NCBI GenBank assembly: GCA_902810755.1
Contig: CADDYT010000001.1
Location: forward strand, 1 to 64,000
DNA length: 64,000 bases
Direction: 5' to 3'
From: Chloroflexota bacterium
GTDB lineage: Bacteria > Chloroflexota > Ktedonobacteria > Ktedonobacterales > Ktedonobacteraceae
Both the position numbers and the translations under genes were made by a program. Of this stretch, positions 1 to 8,567 are shown piece by piece. The notes beneath the pieces are model-generated. The model saw only the letters and a list, made by a program, of their open reading frames with translations. It was not told the DNA's origin and searched no databases. Positions within the stretch are counted from its first letter, which is position 1. Each line of letters begins with the position of its first letter.

Positions 1-6
1 CTCCTA

Positions 7-942
7 TTACTTCCCGGTCAAACGAGCAACGACTGGCGCGAAGACTTCCATCTCCTCCTCAAAGACGGAGAGGTAGGAAATCCCATACAGGGCTCGCCGC
101 TCTTGCACAGCTTCGCATATTTGCTCCGGGGTGCCAACCAGGCAATGCGGGATCTGCAGCACCTGCTCCGCAGTGGTCTTGAAGCGCGCTGCAAGCGCCT
201 CTGCTCCCTTGAGCCGATCCTGGGTAACTAATACCGCGAAGATGAGGATATTCAACTCAAGCTGATGGAAGCGTGTTCCTGCCGCTTGCTGCACCCATGC
301 GATCTTTTGTCTCGTTGCCATTGGAGTGGTATCGGTCACATCCAGCCTGCTTCCGTCGGGGAGAATTCTCGCGGTGATACTCACAATCGAGGCTTCGTGG
401 GCGGCGATGGACAGAAGACGTTTACTCGCGCCGCCCACGAGCAGAGGCGGATGCGGTCGCTGCACAGGCTTCGGAAATCCTGTCAGATGGTTGACGGTAT
501 AATGGGCACCGGAAAAGGTCAGTGGCTCTGCGGCGAATAGCCCTTTGACAATGTGCAGCGTCTCCTCCAGGCGACTGACGCGGACGGCTGCCGGGGCATA
601 GGGAATGCCTGCGTGTTCGTACTCGGTTCGCATCCAGCCTGCCCCGATGCCCAGTTCGAACCGTCCCTCTGAAAGGACATCGAGGGTCGCCGCCTCCTGT
701 GCAAGCAGCACGGGATGTCGGAAATCATTGGCGAACACGTAGCTGCCGACCCGCAAGGAAGTGGTGGCCTCGGCTGCCGCCAGCAATGCCGGGACGGGAG
801 CCAGTTGTGCTTCCAGGTGGTCTGGGACGAGCAGGACGGAATAGCCCAGGTGCTCTGCTCGCCTCGCCTTCGCCCACCATTCTTCCTTTGACCCGGCGTA
901 ATACGCAATGACGCCGAAGCGAAATGGCCGAGATGCTATCAC
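7..942 (-). CDS. F420-dependent LLM-class oxidoreductase
   Basis: A luciferase-like monooxygenase fold (TIM barrel) enzyme that by family would use the deazaflavin F420 to reduce or oxidise an unknown small substrate in the cytoplasm. The family is recognised from the N-terminal strand FRFGVIAYYAG, the helix with WWAKARRAEHLGYSVLLVPDH, the VGSYVFANDFRHPVLLAQEAATLD segment and the GRFELGIGAGWMRTEYE core. It resembles the mycobacterial MSMEG_2516-type subfamily (roughly 300 residues). The GTG at 942 is preferred as start because AGGAAAGG lies about 10 nt before it; the reading frame stays open to 1005 but the extra residues look non-homologous. It is divergent from the regulator at 1189. Substrate cannot be told from sequence; cofactor F420 rather than FMN is by family resemblance. 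Confidence 0.82.
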   Translation of the reverse strand: MIASRPFRFGVIAYYAGSKEEWWAKARRAEHLGYSVLLVPDHLEAQLAPVPALLAAAEATTSLRVGSYVFANDFRHPVLLAQEAATLDVLSEGRFELGIGAGWMRTEYEHAGIPYAPAAVRVSRLEETLHIVKGLFAAEPLTFSGAHYTVNHLTGFPKPVQRPHPPLLVGGASKRLLSIAAHEASIVSITARILPDGSRLDVTDTTPMATRQKIAWVQQAAGTRFHQLELNILIFAVLVTQDRLKGAEALAARFKTTAEQVLQIPHCLVGTPEQICEAVQERRALYGISYLSVFEEEMEVFAPVVARLTGK

Positions 943-1188
943 TGCACTTTTCCCTTTCCTATAAAAGAGCGATGAACCTTGCTTCCGCCAGGCCAGTATC
1001 GACAAGGCCCTCCGGTCACCTCTATCCGCTTTATCGCTTTACTCCTCTCCCCGTTAAGAAGTATACTTGAAAGCAGGATCAGGAACTTATCAAACACTTA
1101 ACATTCCGTTGCCCCTCTGTTCTGCCTTCCCCTGTTGGCGGAGAGAGCGAGGACAAGCGGCTGCAAGAAGATCTCGATCGATTGAGCT

Positions 1189-3843
1189 ATGAGCAATGCA
1201 CAGCAGGCGTCAAAACAGAGCAGAACGAAGGCAGCGCGAACGCCCAACGAGCGGTTAAAAGCGCAGCGGCTCAAGAAGAACTGGACCCAGGTCTACGTGG
1301 CGACCATGATCGGCACCAGTGATGTCGAGGTCTCTCGCTGGGAAAACGGGGTCACCGAACCCACGCTCTACTTTCGTGAGAAGCTGTGCGAGTTGTTTGA
1401 ACAGACGCCTGAAGCACTGGGCTTCGTCTCTAATGCCGCTGCACCATCACAGCAGCGCCCGATAGGAGCTTCCTCCCCACCCCCATTACCACTCACCTCG
1501 CTCATTGGGAGAGAACAGGAAGTCGTCGAACTTTGCATGCTCCTGCGGCGTTCAACGACGCGCTTGCTCACCCTCACCGGGACTGGGGGGGTGGGCAAGA
1601 CCCGCTTGGCGCTCCAGGTCGCACATGAGATGCAGGAGGACTTCACGGATGGGATCTGCTTTGTCTCGCTGGCCTCCTTGCACGATGCGGCCTTCGTCCT
1701 TCCTACCATTGCCCGGGCGCTTGGCTTGCAAGAGAGCGTGGCGCGATCGCCACTCGGGCAGTTGAAAATGGCTCTCTCTGGGCACCACCTGCTACTCGTG
1801 CTGGACAACTTCGAGCAGGTGGTGGATGCTGCTCCGCCCCTGATGGACCTGCTGGCGAGCTGTCCACGCCTGAGACTGCTGGTGACGAGCCGGGAGAGGC
1901 TGCGCGTGCGAGGCGAACGCGAGTTTGTCGTCCAGCCGCTCGCCGTGCCTGATCCCGTTCCTCTTGCCGACAAGGAGAAGCTGTTACGTACTGGAGCAGT
2001 GGCCTTGTTTGTCGAGCGGGCACGAGAGATCATTCCTGACGTTGCGTTCACCGACGAGGATCTTCCACTCATCGCCGAGATTTGCCGGCGCGTTGATGGC
2101 TTGCCCCTCGCCATTGAACTCGCCGCAGCCCGGCTCAAGCTGCTGCCTCTGTCTGCTCTCTTAGAGCGGATGACCCAGCGCTTAGCTGTATTGACCGGTG
2201 GGGCCCGGGATCTCCCAGAGCGGCAGCAGACCCTACGTAACACGATCGCATGGAGCTATGAACTGCTTTCGGAGCGAGAACAGCGCCTCTTCCGACGACT
2301 TGCCGTGTTTGTCGGTGGCTGCACCTTGGAGGCAGTAGAGGCTCTCTCAGCAATGCTTGATGGCTGCAAGCCTGCAGACATATTGGATGAAATTACTTCG
2401 CTGCTCGACAAACACTTACTCTCCCAGGAGAGGCGAGAAGGGCAAGAACGACGCCTGCGGATGTTGGAGACCATTCGTGAATATGGCCTGGAGTGCCTGG
2501 CCGCCTGCGACGAACTCGAACCGACCCGCCGTGCTCATGCGCACTATTATCTGCATCTCGCTGAGGAGGCCGAGGCCCACCTGTTTGGAGCAGAGCAGGG
2601 GGATTGGTTCGATCAGTTGGAGCAGGAGCGTGGGAACCTGCGAGCCGCTTTTGATTGGTCAATGGAACCAGCCGGGGAGGAAGAGATGGTACAGCGAGGA
2701 GCAATCGCTTTACGACTGGCTGGTGCCCTGATACGTTTTTTGACAGTGCGTGGTCCTGAGCTTGAAGGGCGTATCCTGCTGGAACAAGCGCTGGCCAGGT
2801 ACGTGAGCCTCAGTGCATCCGTACGGCTCAAAGCAGTGAGTGGGGCTGCCTGGTTCGCCTTTGTTGAGGGCCAGATGGCACGAGCGACACAACTGGGTGA
2901 AGAGTGCCTGCAGGTGTATCGACAGGCCAAGCAGACCATGGAGGCACAACACTTGGCCTCCGCCTTGAATTGGCTAGGATGGCTCGTCATGCTGCAGGAC
3001 AACCAAGACATGGCACGCTTTCTCCTGGAAGAGAGCCGTGCGCTTGCCAGAGACCATGGCTATAAACATCCCCTCGCCTCAGTGCTCCTTTTCCAGGCAG
3101 AGGCAGCTATCGAGCAAGGACAGTATGCCGAGGCACGGTCCTTGCTAGAGGAGAGCCTGGCATTCTTCCGAGAGGAGCACAACAAAGAGGACCTTGCCTG
3201 GGGGTTCCTCTGCCTGGGTTACGTGGTCTTTGCCCAGGGCGATGAGGGGTATGCCGCTGTCCTCGTCGAGAAGAGCCTCCACCTCTTCCGAGAGATGCAG
3301 AACAAGGTGGGTGCAACGCACGCGCTCTGTCTGTTGGGACGACTGGCCATGGCACAGGATGAGGTGACGAGGGCACGGTCCTGGTTCGAAGAGGGACTGG
3401 TATTATCTCGTGCGCTCGGGTTGCCTGAGCCCATAGGCTATGGGCTCAACCAATTGGGCTGCATCGATTTTCTGCAAGGATATCAGTCTGCAGCAATAGC
3501 ACGGTGGAGAGAGAGCCTGATACTCTTGCGGCAGGCTGAACATAACGAGAGCTTACGCCTCTGCCTGCAGCAAGCAGGAAGCGTGTTAGCGCGACAAGGA
3601 GAAGAGGTCTGGGCAGCCCGGCTGTGGGGAGTTGCTGAAGCACTCGATGTCGCTTCCGGTCGCCGCAGCCCATTCCTCCTGACCTTCAGGCGTACTAAAG
3701 CCGAGCAGGCGGCCTATGAACAGCAAGTTAGCGCCGTTCGCATGCACCTGGGCAAGCAGGCCTTTGCCATTGCATGGGAGGAGGGCCGCAGCATGACCCC
3801 AGAGCAAGCCCTTGTCACACAAGGCAAACCACTCAACGCATAA
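1189..3843 (+). CDS. HTH-STAND ATPase-TPR transcriptional regulator
   Basis: A probable one-component regulator of 884 residues. Residues about 22-80 form an XRE-like helix-turn-helix (ERLKAQRLKKNWTQ, then VSRWENG). Residues about 110-430 are an NB-ARC/STAND nucleotide-binding module with Walker A GTGGVGKT (131-138), a kinase-2 strand LLLVLDNFEQ, an SRERL sensor-like motif and GLPLAIELAAARL. The rest is built of TPR-like helical pairs, many with LxxAxxxxxE spacing. Proteins of this design bind a ligand or partner through the TPRs and switch by ATP/ADP exchange; what this one senses is unknown. It stands alone on the plus strand, divergent from the LLM oxidoreductase, with about 190 nt of non-coding DNA after its stop. 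The start ATG is the first in frame and has no strong ribosome-binding site, so it may lie slightly elsewhere. A second protein of the same design is at 31556-34081 and a third, broken one at 58673-62811. Confidence 0.8.
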   Translation: MSNAQQASKQSRTKAARTPNERLKAQRLKKNWTQVYVATMIGTSDVEVSRWENGVTEPTLYFREKLCELFEQTPEALGFVSNAAAPSQQRPIGASSPPPLPLTSLIGREQEVVELCMLLRRSTTRLLTLTGTGGVGKTRLALQVAHEMQEDFTDGICFVSLASLHDAAFVLPTIARALGLQESVARSPLGQLKMALSGHHLLLVLDNFEQVVDAAPPLMDLLASCPRLRLLVTSRERLRVRGEREFVVQPLAVPDPVPLADKEKLLRTGAVALFVERAREIIPDVAFTDEDLPLIAEICRRVDGLPLAIELAAARLKLLPLSALLERMTQRLAVLTGGARDLPERQQTLRNTIAWSYELLSEREQRLFRRLAVFVGGCTLEAVEALSAMLDGCKPADILDEITSLLDKHLLSQERREGQERRLRMLETIREYGLECLAACDELEPTRRAHAHYYLHLAEEAEAHLFGAEQGDWFDQLEQERGNLRAAFDWSMEPAGEEEMVQRGAIALRLAGALIRFLTVRGPELEGRILLEQALARYVSLSASVRLKAVSGAAWFAFVEGQMARATQLGEECLQVYRQAKQTMEAQHLASALNWLGWLVMLQDNQDMARFLLEESRALARDHGYKHPLASVLLFQAEAAIEQGQYAEARSLLEESLAFFREEHNKEDLAWGFLCLGYVVFAQGDEGYAAVLVEKSLHLFREMQNKVGATHALCLLGRLAMAQDEVTRARSWFEEGLVLSRALGLPEPIGYGLNQLGCIDFLQGYQSAAIARWRESLILLRQAEHNESLRLCLQQAGSVLARQGEEVWAARLWGVAEALDVASGRRSPFLLTFRRTKAEQAAYEQQVSAVRMHLGKQAFAIAWEEGRSMTPEQALVTQGKPLNA

Positions 3844-4030
3844 ACACATCACGCTGTGGCCCTTCGCTACTCCTCTTCACATCCTCAATCCTGCTCTCAT
3901 CGTAGGCAACTCCTCAAAAGTGAAACCCCTTGTTAAAGAGATGATAAGCCCTTGCTAAGTTCTCAGCCACTTTTTCCGGTATCCTATGCCCATCCTATGG
4001 TGAAAGTTTCGTAGAAGAAAGGGAAAATCT

Positions 4031-5398
4031 ATGTTTTCCACACCCATCAATCCGAAAGCTCTTCAAGACTTCAAAGCCAGCTTGCATGGTGAGGTGATCG
4101 GCCCGCACGACGAGAGTTATGAAAGCGCCCGCCATGTCTGGAATGGGATGGTTGACAGGCATCCGGCCTTGATCGTTCGGTGCGTCGATGTCTCCGATGT
4201 CAGCAGTGCCGTGCAATTTGCACATCGGCACGATCTCACTGTGGCGGTTCGTGCCGGAGGTCACGACGTGAGTGGTCATGGTGTCTGTGATGACGGGCTG
4301 GTGATCGATCTGTCTGCGATGAAAGGGATTCAGGTCGACCCGGAAAAGCGTGTCGCACGCGCTGAGGCGGGTCTGACCAGCGGCGAGTTCCTGCGCGCCA
4401 CACAGCCGTTCGGATTGGCGCTCCCAACGGGCGTCTTTTCTACAGTTGGACTGTCCGGCCTCACGCTTGGTGGCGGGATTGGCTGGCTTTCGAGTCGGTA
4501 CGGCCTGACCATCGATAATCTGCTCGCGGTGGAGATGGTCACGGTTGATGGAACCCTGCTCAAAGCAAGCGCGAATGAGCATCCCGATCTCTTCTGGGCC
4601 GTGCGAGGGGGTGGTGGCAACTTCGGGGTCGTCACGGCGTTGACCTTCCAATTACATCCACTGGCTCAGGTACTGCGAGGAAGCCTCATTCATCCCCTGG
4701 CGCGAGCGCGCGAGGTGCTGCGCTTCTATCGTGAGTACAGCCGACAGTGCCCTGATGAACTCACCGTCAACGCCAACCTGACCAGCGGACCGGATGGTCA
4801 TCCAGTCGTCATCCTGGATGCCTGCTACTGCGGCGACGACCTCGCTTGTGGTGAGCGCGTACTGGCCCCTCTGCGCACCTTTGGCCCACCGCTCGTCGAT
4901 CTGATCCGCCCGATGTCCGTGCTGGAGAATACCACGCTGTTGGACTTCGTCAATCAGCCCGGTCGATTCTACGCCTATCACGCGGAAGCGCTTCCTCACC
5001 TGAGCGATGAGGCCCTCGACACCGCCATCACCTTTGGCTCCTCGCGTTCCTCGCCCCTTTCCGCCGTGGTGTTCTATCAGATTCACGGCGCTGCCATGCG
5101 GGTCGATCCTGCAGCAACGGCCTTCGCCTTGCGCCACGATCACTACATTCTGGAGATGATTGCGCAATGGACGCAAGGGGAAGCGCAGCCGCATCTGGAG
5201 TGGGTTCAGCGCTTCGAGAGAGCCATCAAGCCATTCGCTGAGGAAGGGGTCTATGTCAACTTCCTGACGGATGAGGGTGAAGCCCGCATCCGGGCCAGCT
5301 ACGGCCCCAACTACGAGCGGCTGGTGCAGATCAAGAACCGGTATGACCCGGACAACTTCTTTCATGTGAACCAGAACATCAAACCAACGACGAGGTAG
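4031..5398 (+). CDS. FAD-linked oxidoreductase, berberine-bridge type
   Basis: A 455-residue flavoprotein of the PCMH/VAO superfamily with a C-terminal BBE segment. The FAD domain is shown by VAVRAGGHDVSGHG, in which His78 is the expected covalent FAD attachment site, followed by LTLGGGIGWLSSRYGLTIDNLL and WAVRGGGGNFGVVTAL. The C-terminus YGPNYERLVQIKNRYDPDNF followed by FHVNQNIKP is the standard BBE ending. The second, cysteinyl attachment site of bicovalent members is not seen, so single histidyl linkage is likely. Such enzymes oxidise sugars, alkaloid-like or polyketide substrates with O2; the substrate here is unknown. The start at 4031 follows GAAGAAAGGGAAAATCT. The gene is 37 bp upstream of the ABC-like gene and may share its transcript. 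Confidence 0.85.
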   Translation: MFSTPINPKALQDFKASLHGEVIGPHDESYESARHVWNGMVDRHPALIVRCVDVSDVSSAVQFAHRHDLTVAVRAGGHDVSGHGVCDDGLVIDLSAMKGIQVDPEKRVARAEAGLTSGEFLRATQPFGLALPTGVFSTVGLSGLTLGGGIGWLSSRYGLTIDNLLAVEMVTVDGTLLKASANEHPDLFWAVRGGGGNFGVVTALTFQLHPLAQVLRGSLIHPLARAREVLRFYREYSRQCPDELTVNANLTSGPDGHPVVILDACYCGDDLACGERVLAPLRTFGPPLVDLIRPMSVLENTTLLDFVNQPGRFYAYHAEALPHLSDEALDTAITFGSSRSSPLSAVVFYQIHGAAMRVDPAATAFALRHDHYILEMIAQWTQGEAQPHLEWVQRFERAIKPFAEEGVYVNFLTDEGEARIRASYGPNYERLVQIKNRYDPDNFFHVNQNIKPTTR

Positions 5399-5435
5399 GA
5401 ACAGGAACGAGAGAGGGAAAGAGGAGGGCACCGAC

Positions 5436-6185
5436 ATGTCCAGGAGAAGAACACCTGGGAACACTTCCGCAAAAGACGCTCTCCCTGCGCTGGACATTCA
5501 TCTGTTGTGTCACCAGGAGATCGAGCCATTCTCTCTGACTATCAAGCAAGGAGAAATCTTTGGCCTGGTTGGTCCAGGTGGATCGGGAACATCGACCATC
5601 ATTGATCTACTGAGCGGCAGAAAGCCGCCGCTCGATGGCGCCATCAGCATCATGGGCTATGATGTTCGCCGCTTCGAACGCCGGGCAAGGCAGCTTATGG
5701 GCGTCGTGCCACACGTGGACCTGAATACCCTGGGTGAAAGCGGGACGCCGAGAGAACACCTTGAGTTCCATGCCCGGCTCCTCGGGATGAGCGAGCGGCT
5801 GGCAGACAAGCGTCTTCCACGTGTACTGGAGACGGTCGGGTTGGCGCGCTACGAGCATCTCCAGGTCAGTGCCTTCTCCTTCGCTCTGAAGCAACGCCTG
5901 GCCCTTGCGCGCGCCCTGTTACCCGATCCACCGCTGCTCTTGCTCGATGAGCCGACGCGCCAGGCAGAAGCACCCGAACGCGCTGCGTTCTGGGAGCTTC
6001 TGCGTGCCCTGCGAGCCCAGGGGAAAACGATCCTGCTTGCAACACGCGATTGGGAAGAGGCAGGCACGCTGTGCGACCGGGTGGCTCATCTTTCAGGGGG
6101 ACGCCTTCAGGCCATCTGGGAGCGGGCGAATCAGCAGGACGCGGCGAGCACGACATCGTGTCGCCAGGAGGCTTCGCCCACCTGA
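5436..6185 (+). CDS. Degenerate ABC-type ATPase-like protein
   Basis: A 249-residue protein with the overall fold order of an ABC transporter nucleotide-binding subunit but with nearly all catalytic motifs altered. The Walker A region reads GPGGSGTST, with threonine where the lysine should be. The Q-loop position is VVPHVD instead of VVPQ. The signature LSGGQ/LSGGM is replaced by FSFALKQR. Walker B LLLLDEPT is intact, the D-loop is RQAEAPER instead of GLDP, and the H-loop histidine is arginine (LLATRDWEEA). The body is otherwise close to DrrA-type exporter subunits (IFGLVGPGG, MGYDVRR, LCDRVAHLSGG). No membrane permease is adjacent. It probably cannot hydrolyse ATP in the usual way; it could be a regulatory pseudo-ATPase or a gene decaying by missense changes. 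The reading frame is intact. The start follows GGGAAAGAGGAGGG about 10 nt upstream. Confidence 0.72.
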   Translation: MSRRRTPGNTSAKDALPALDIHLLCHQEIEPFSLTIKQGEIFGLVGPGGSGTSTIIDLLSGRKPPLDGAISIMGYDVRRFERRARQLMGVVPHVDLNTLGESGTPREHLEFHARLLGMSERLADKRLPRVLETVGLARYEHLQVSAFSFALKQRLALARALLPDPPLLLLDEPTRQAEAPERAAFWELLRALRAQGKTILLATRDWEEAGTLCDRVAHLSGGRLQAIWERANQQDAASTTSCRQEASPT

Positions 6186-6251
6186 ACGTGTCCTGCGTGC
6201 TCCACCATCCGACCAGCTTGCCCGGAGCCTGGCGAATCAAGTCGGCTCCGG

Positions 6252-6887
6252 TCAAGACCACTTCCTTTTTTCCTGGCGTGAGTTTAACTCATCGTCACCA
6301 GATGGCCAGCCAAGCGCCAAAACGAGGTGCTCCGTATCCAGGTCGGGACGACGCACCAGCCCGGCGCGTTCAGCGGTGCGGATCGAGGCGATATTGCCAG
6401 GCCGCACGCGCGCAATCACGGGCCACGGTGGAAGATGTGCTCGCGCCAGACTGACTGCCGTCCGTGCCAGTTCGCTGGCATATCCCTGACCCCAGGCACT
6501 GGGGGTGAACCGGTAGTACAGGTTCAACACCTCGCGCTCACGCCAGACCCGATGTTCGACTCCCCCAAAGCCGATGATGTTCCCTTCCTGCAAGAGCGTG
6601 ACGGCCCAATATCCGAAGCCATAGACTTCCCAGTGGTGCAGGCATGACCGCAACATCTCTTCACTCGTCCCCAGATCGGGATGGGGACCGGCGGGATTGT
6701 ACAGGTTCGTCGCCGGATCTCCATGCACGGCGAACATCGCCTGGCCGTCTTCGATCCGCAGCCGGCGCAGCACCAGTCGGGGAGTCGTCACGTAGTTGAA
6801 GATGCGCGCCACAGCGGCGGACTCGAGCAGCGCTTCACGGCGTGTGGAACCGGGCAGAGGGTGGCTCTGGATCCCGTCACTGCTCAT
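6252..6887 (-). CDS. GNAT family N-acetyltransferase (RimJ/RimL-like)
   Basis: A cytoplasmic acetyl-CoA-dependent acetyltransferase of the ribosomal-protein-serine acetyltransferase type, about 211 residues from the chosen start. The early TPRLVLRRLRIEDGQAMFAV is the typical RimJ/RimL beginning, GFGYWAVTLLQEGNIIGFGG gives the central strands, and FTPSAWGQGYASELARTAV is the acetyl-CoA-binding RxxGxG/A loop region, here reading WGQGYA. IARVRPGNIASIRTAERAGL is the usual motif B. ATG 6887 is preferred because AAAGGACC lies 7 nt before it; the frame extends to 6908. It is convergent with the ABC-like gene, leaving 66 nt between stops. Substrate unknown; a protein N-terminus or small amine are the usual options. 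Confidence 0.85.
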   Translation of the reverse strand: MSSDGIQSHPLPGSTRREALLESAAVARIFNYVTTPRLVLRRLRIEDGQAMFAVHGDPATNLYNPAGPHPDLGTSEEMLRSCLHHWEVYGFGYWAVTLLQEGNIIGFGGVEHRVWREREVLNLYYRFTPSAWGQGYASELARTAVSLARAHLPPWPVIARVRPGNIASIRTAERAGLVRRPDLDTEHLVLALGWPSGDDELNSRQEKRKWS

Positions 6888-6998
6888 CTCTTTGGTCCTT
6901 TCTGTCATCGCTGTCCACTATCGTGGGGGCAAACTACTCGTTAAGCATACTGTACCATTCGTGCTCTTTTGCTTTCTCGTCCTGGCTTATGCAAAGCC

Positions 6999-7601
6999 TC
7001 ACTCTTGGGAAGCAGCAAGCTCTTTGAGGAGGAAAGCAACGACCTGGGCAGGACTCGGACTAAAACAGACACGGCTCTCAGACTTCTTCCGCAGCTTTGG
7101 AAACCACTGCGGCAGTTCATCGGCCACTCCTGCCGTTCCTGTGAGGACCCCGATGGGCTTGCCATCATAGAGCAGGTTCGTGAACTCATTCAGGCTGCCC
7201 CATCCACCCGCAATGATGATACCGGCGTCGGCGTGAATCGTCGAAACGACATTGCGGTACTTCAGCCGCGCACTCCACCTTCGGGGAGGTGGAAGCGGTT
7301 CTTCTAAGTAGAAGATGTGCTCATACTCCTGCGGAATATAGAAGAGTTTGCTGTAGATGGTGATATCATCATGTGGATAGGCGCTCTTCTGCGCTGCTTC
7401 CCCCAGCTCTGGCGAAAATCCCCAGACCTCCGCTCCCTGTCGCTTCGCAGCACTGGCGACAGCATACGGCATCCCGCTACATGCCCCGGTAATGACGATG
7501 ACCTTGTGGTGGGCCAGTTCTGCTCCCAGTGCCTGTGCAAGCTGGATGGCTTCCTCTCCTTCCATGGTGTTCGAGCCGTAGACCCCTATTTTATACTTCA
7601 C
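6999..7601 (-). CDS. LOG/TIGR00725-like nucleotide-binding protein
   Basis: A 200-residue Rossmann-fold protein of the SLOG superfamily (LOG lysine decarboxylase-like/TIGR00725 group). It begins KYKIGVYGSN, has VIVITGACSGMPYAVASAA where phospho-ribosyl nucleotides bind in the family, and AGGWGSLNEFTNLLYDGKPIGVLTG in place of the PGGxGTxxE motif of cytokinin-activating LOG phosphoribohydrolases; the glutamate is kept but the proline and threonine are changed. Function may be nucleotide binding rather than hydrolysis. The start is GTG with an excellent AAGGAGG six nt upstream. It lies between the GNAT and pentapeptide-repeat genes on the same strand with gaps of about 90-110 nt, so co-transcription is possible but unproven. 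Confidence 0.72.
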   Translation of the reverse strand: MKYKIGVYGSNTMEGEEAIQLAQALGAELAHHKVIVITGACSGMPYAVASAAKRQGAEVWGFSPELGEAAQKSAYPHDDITIYSKLFYIPQEYEHIFYLEEPLPPPRRWSARLKYRNVVSTIHADAGIIIAGGWGSLNEFTNLLYDGKPIGVLTGTAGVADELPQWFPKLRKKSESRVCFSPSPAQVVAFLLKELAASQE

Positions 7602-7691
7602 CTGGTACCTCCTTGTTGCTTCAACGGTCGAGCGTGCGCCTGTGCTTCTGAGCGATCACGTGCCAATGATACGTCTCAGGTGCTGCCAAGT

Positions 7692-8522
7692 CTACCTCCG
7701 CATCGACCCGTCGGGCAGGATCGCTCCGTGGAGTGACCGGGCGGCTGCAAGCTGCTCTGCTGCGACTACCGCTCCGCTGAGCCTCGCGCCACTCAAGTTG
7801 GCTCCCGCCAGGTTCGCTCCTACGAGGTTGACACCACTCAGGTCGGCTTCTCTCAGGTCAGCCCCCTGCACATTGGCATAGCTCAGATCGGCCCCGCGCA
7901 GATCCACAAGCGGCTGCTCTCCCTCGATCAGATGGGATTCGTGCAGGAACTGGAGCAGGAGGCCTTTGCGGTCCCTGCCCACCCGTCGCAAGGCCGTCAA
8001 CGTATGCGCTCGCGCTACCTCCTGCACATCACTTCCCGGTAGGGAATTCCTCAACTGCTTCTCCAGGAGCAGCTCCGCCAGGTGGTCCAGGTAGGTTTGC
8101 AGCGCCTCTTCCTGTTGGCGAACCTCGGCGATGCGCAGGTCTGTCTGGTGCTCCCGCTCACTCACGGTGAGACTGGTCTCACTCTGCTTGCTGTTGAACA
8201 CCAATCCGACGATCGCTATTGTCACTGGCCAGATCAGGAGCTGCCACCAGTTCCAGAGGGTAGTATCGGCAAAACCCGTCCATTTCCAGTTAAAGACATA
8301 CCCTCCAATGAGCACGGTGAGAAAAGCTGCAAGTCCTCCTGCAAGCAAGAGAGTCCAGAGAAGCTGACGCCCGGTCATGCGTCGCTTGCTTTCTGTCGAT
8401 GGCAGAGACGCAGAGAGCGGCGGCATGCGAGCGTCATTTCCGGCGCCTCTTTCAGCATGAACCTGTGATACAGGTGCGGATTGTAAGAGAACCGATCCTC
8501 GTTCCTCATAGTGCGGTTGCAT
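7692..8522 (-). CDS. Membrane-anchored pentapeptide-repeat protein
   Basis: A 276-residue protein. After a polar N-terminus there are two hydrophobic segments (about residues 52-74, WTLLLAGGLAAFLTVLIGG, and 92-108, WQLLIWPVTIAIVGLVF), then a charged, probably coiled helical region (about 110-180), and a short C-terminal run of pentapeptide repeats of the A(D/N)LxG type (RGADLSYANVQGADLREADL and onward). Pentapeptide stretches form right-handed beta-helices used for protein binding; the short array here (about nine repeats) suggests a docking role at the inner face of the membrane. The ATG follows GGAGGAAGT directly. The region has no recognisable enzyme motif. Function unknown. Confidence 0.75.
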   Translation of the reverse strand: MQPHYEERGSVLLQSAPVSQVHAERGAGNDARMPPLSASLPSTESKRRMTGRQLLWTLLLAGGLAAFLTVLIGGYVFNWKWTGFADTTLWNWWQLLIWPVTIAIVGLVFNSKQSETSLTVSEREHQTDLRIAEVRQQEEALQTYLDHLAELLLEKQLRNSLPGSDVQEVARAHTLTALRRVGRDRKGLLLQFLHESHLIEGEQPLVDLRGADLSYANVQGADLREADLSGVNLVGANLAGANLSGARLSGAVVAAEQLAAARSLHGAILPDGSMRR

Positions 8523-8567
8523 ACTTCCTCCGTCTGTTCTTCTCTCGATAGAGCCGCCGTTCTGGCT

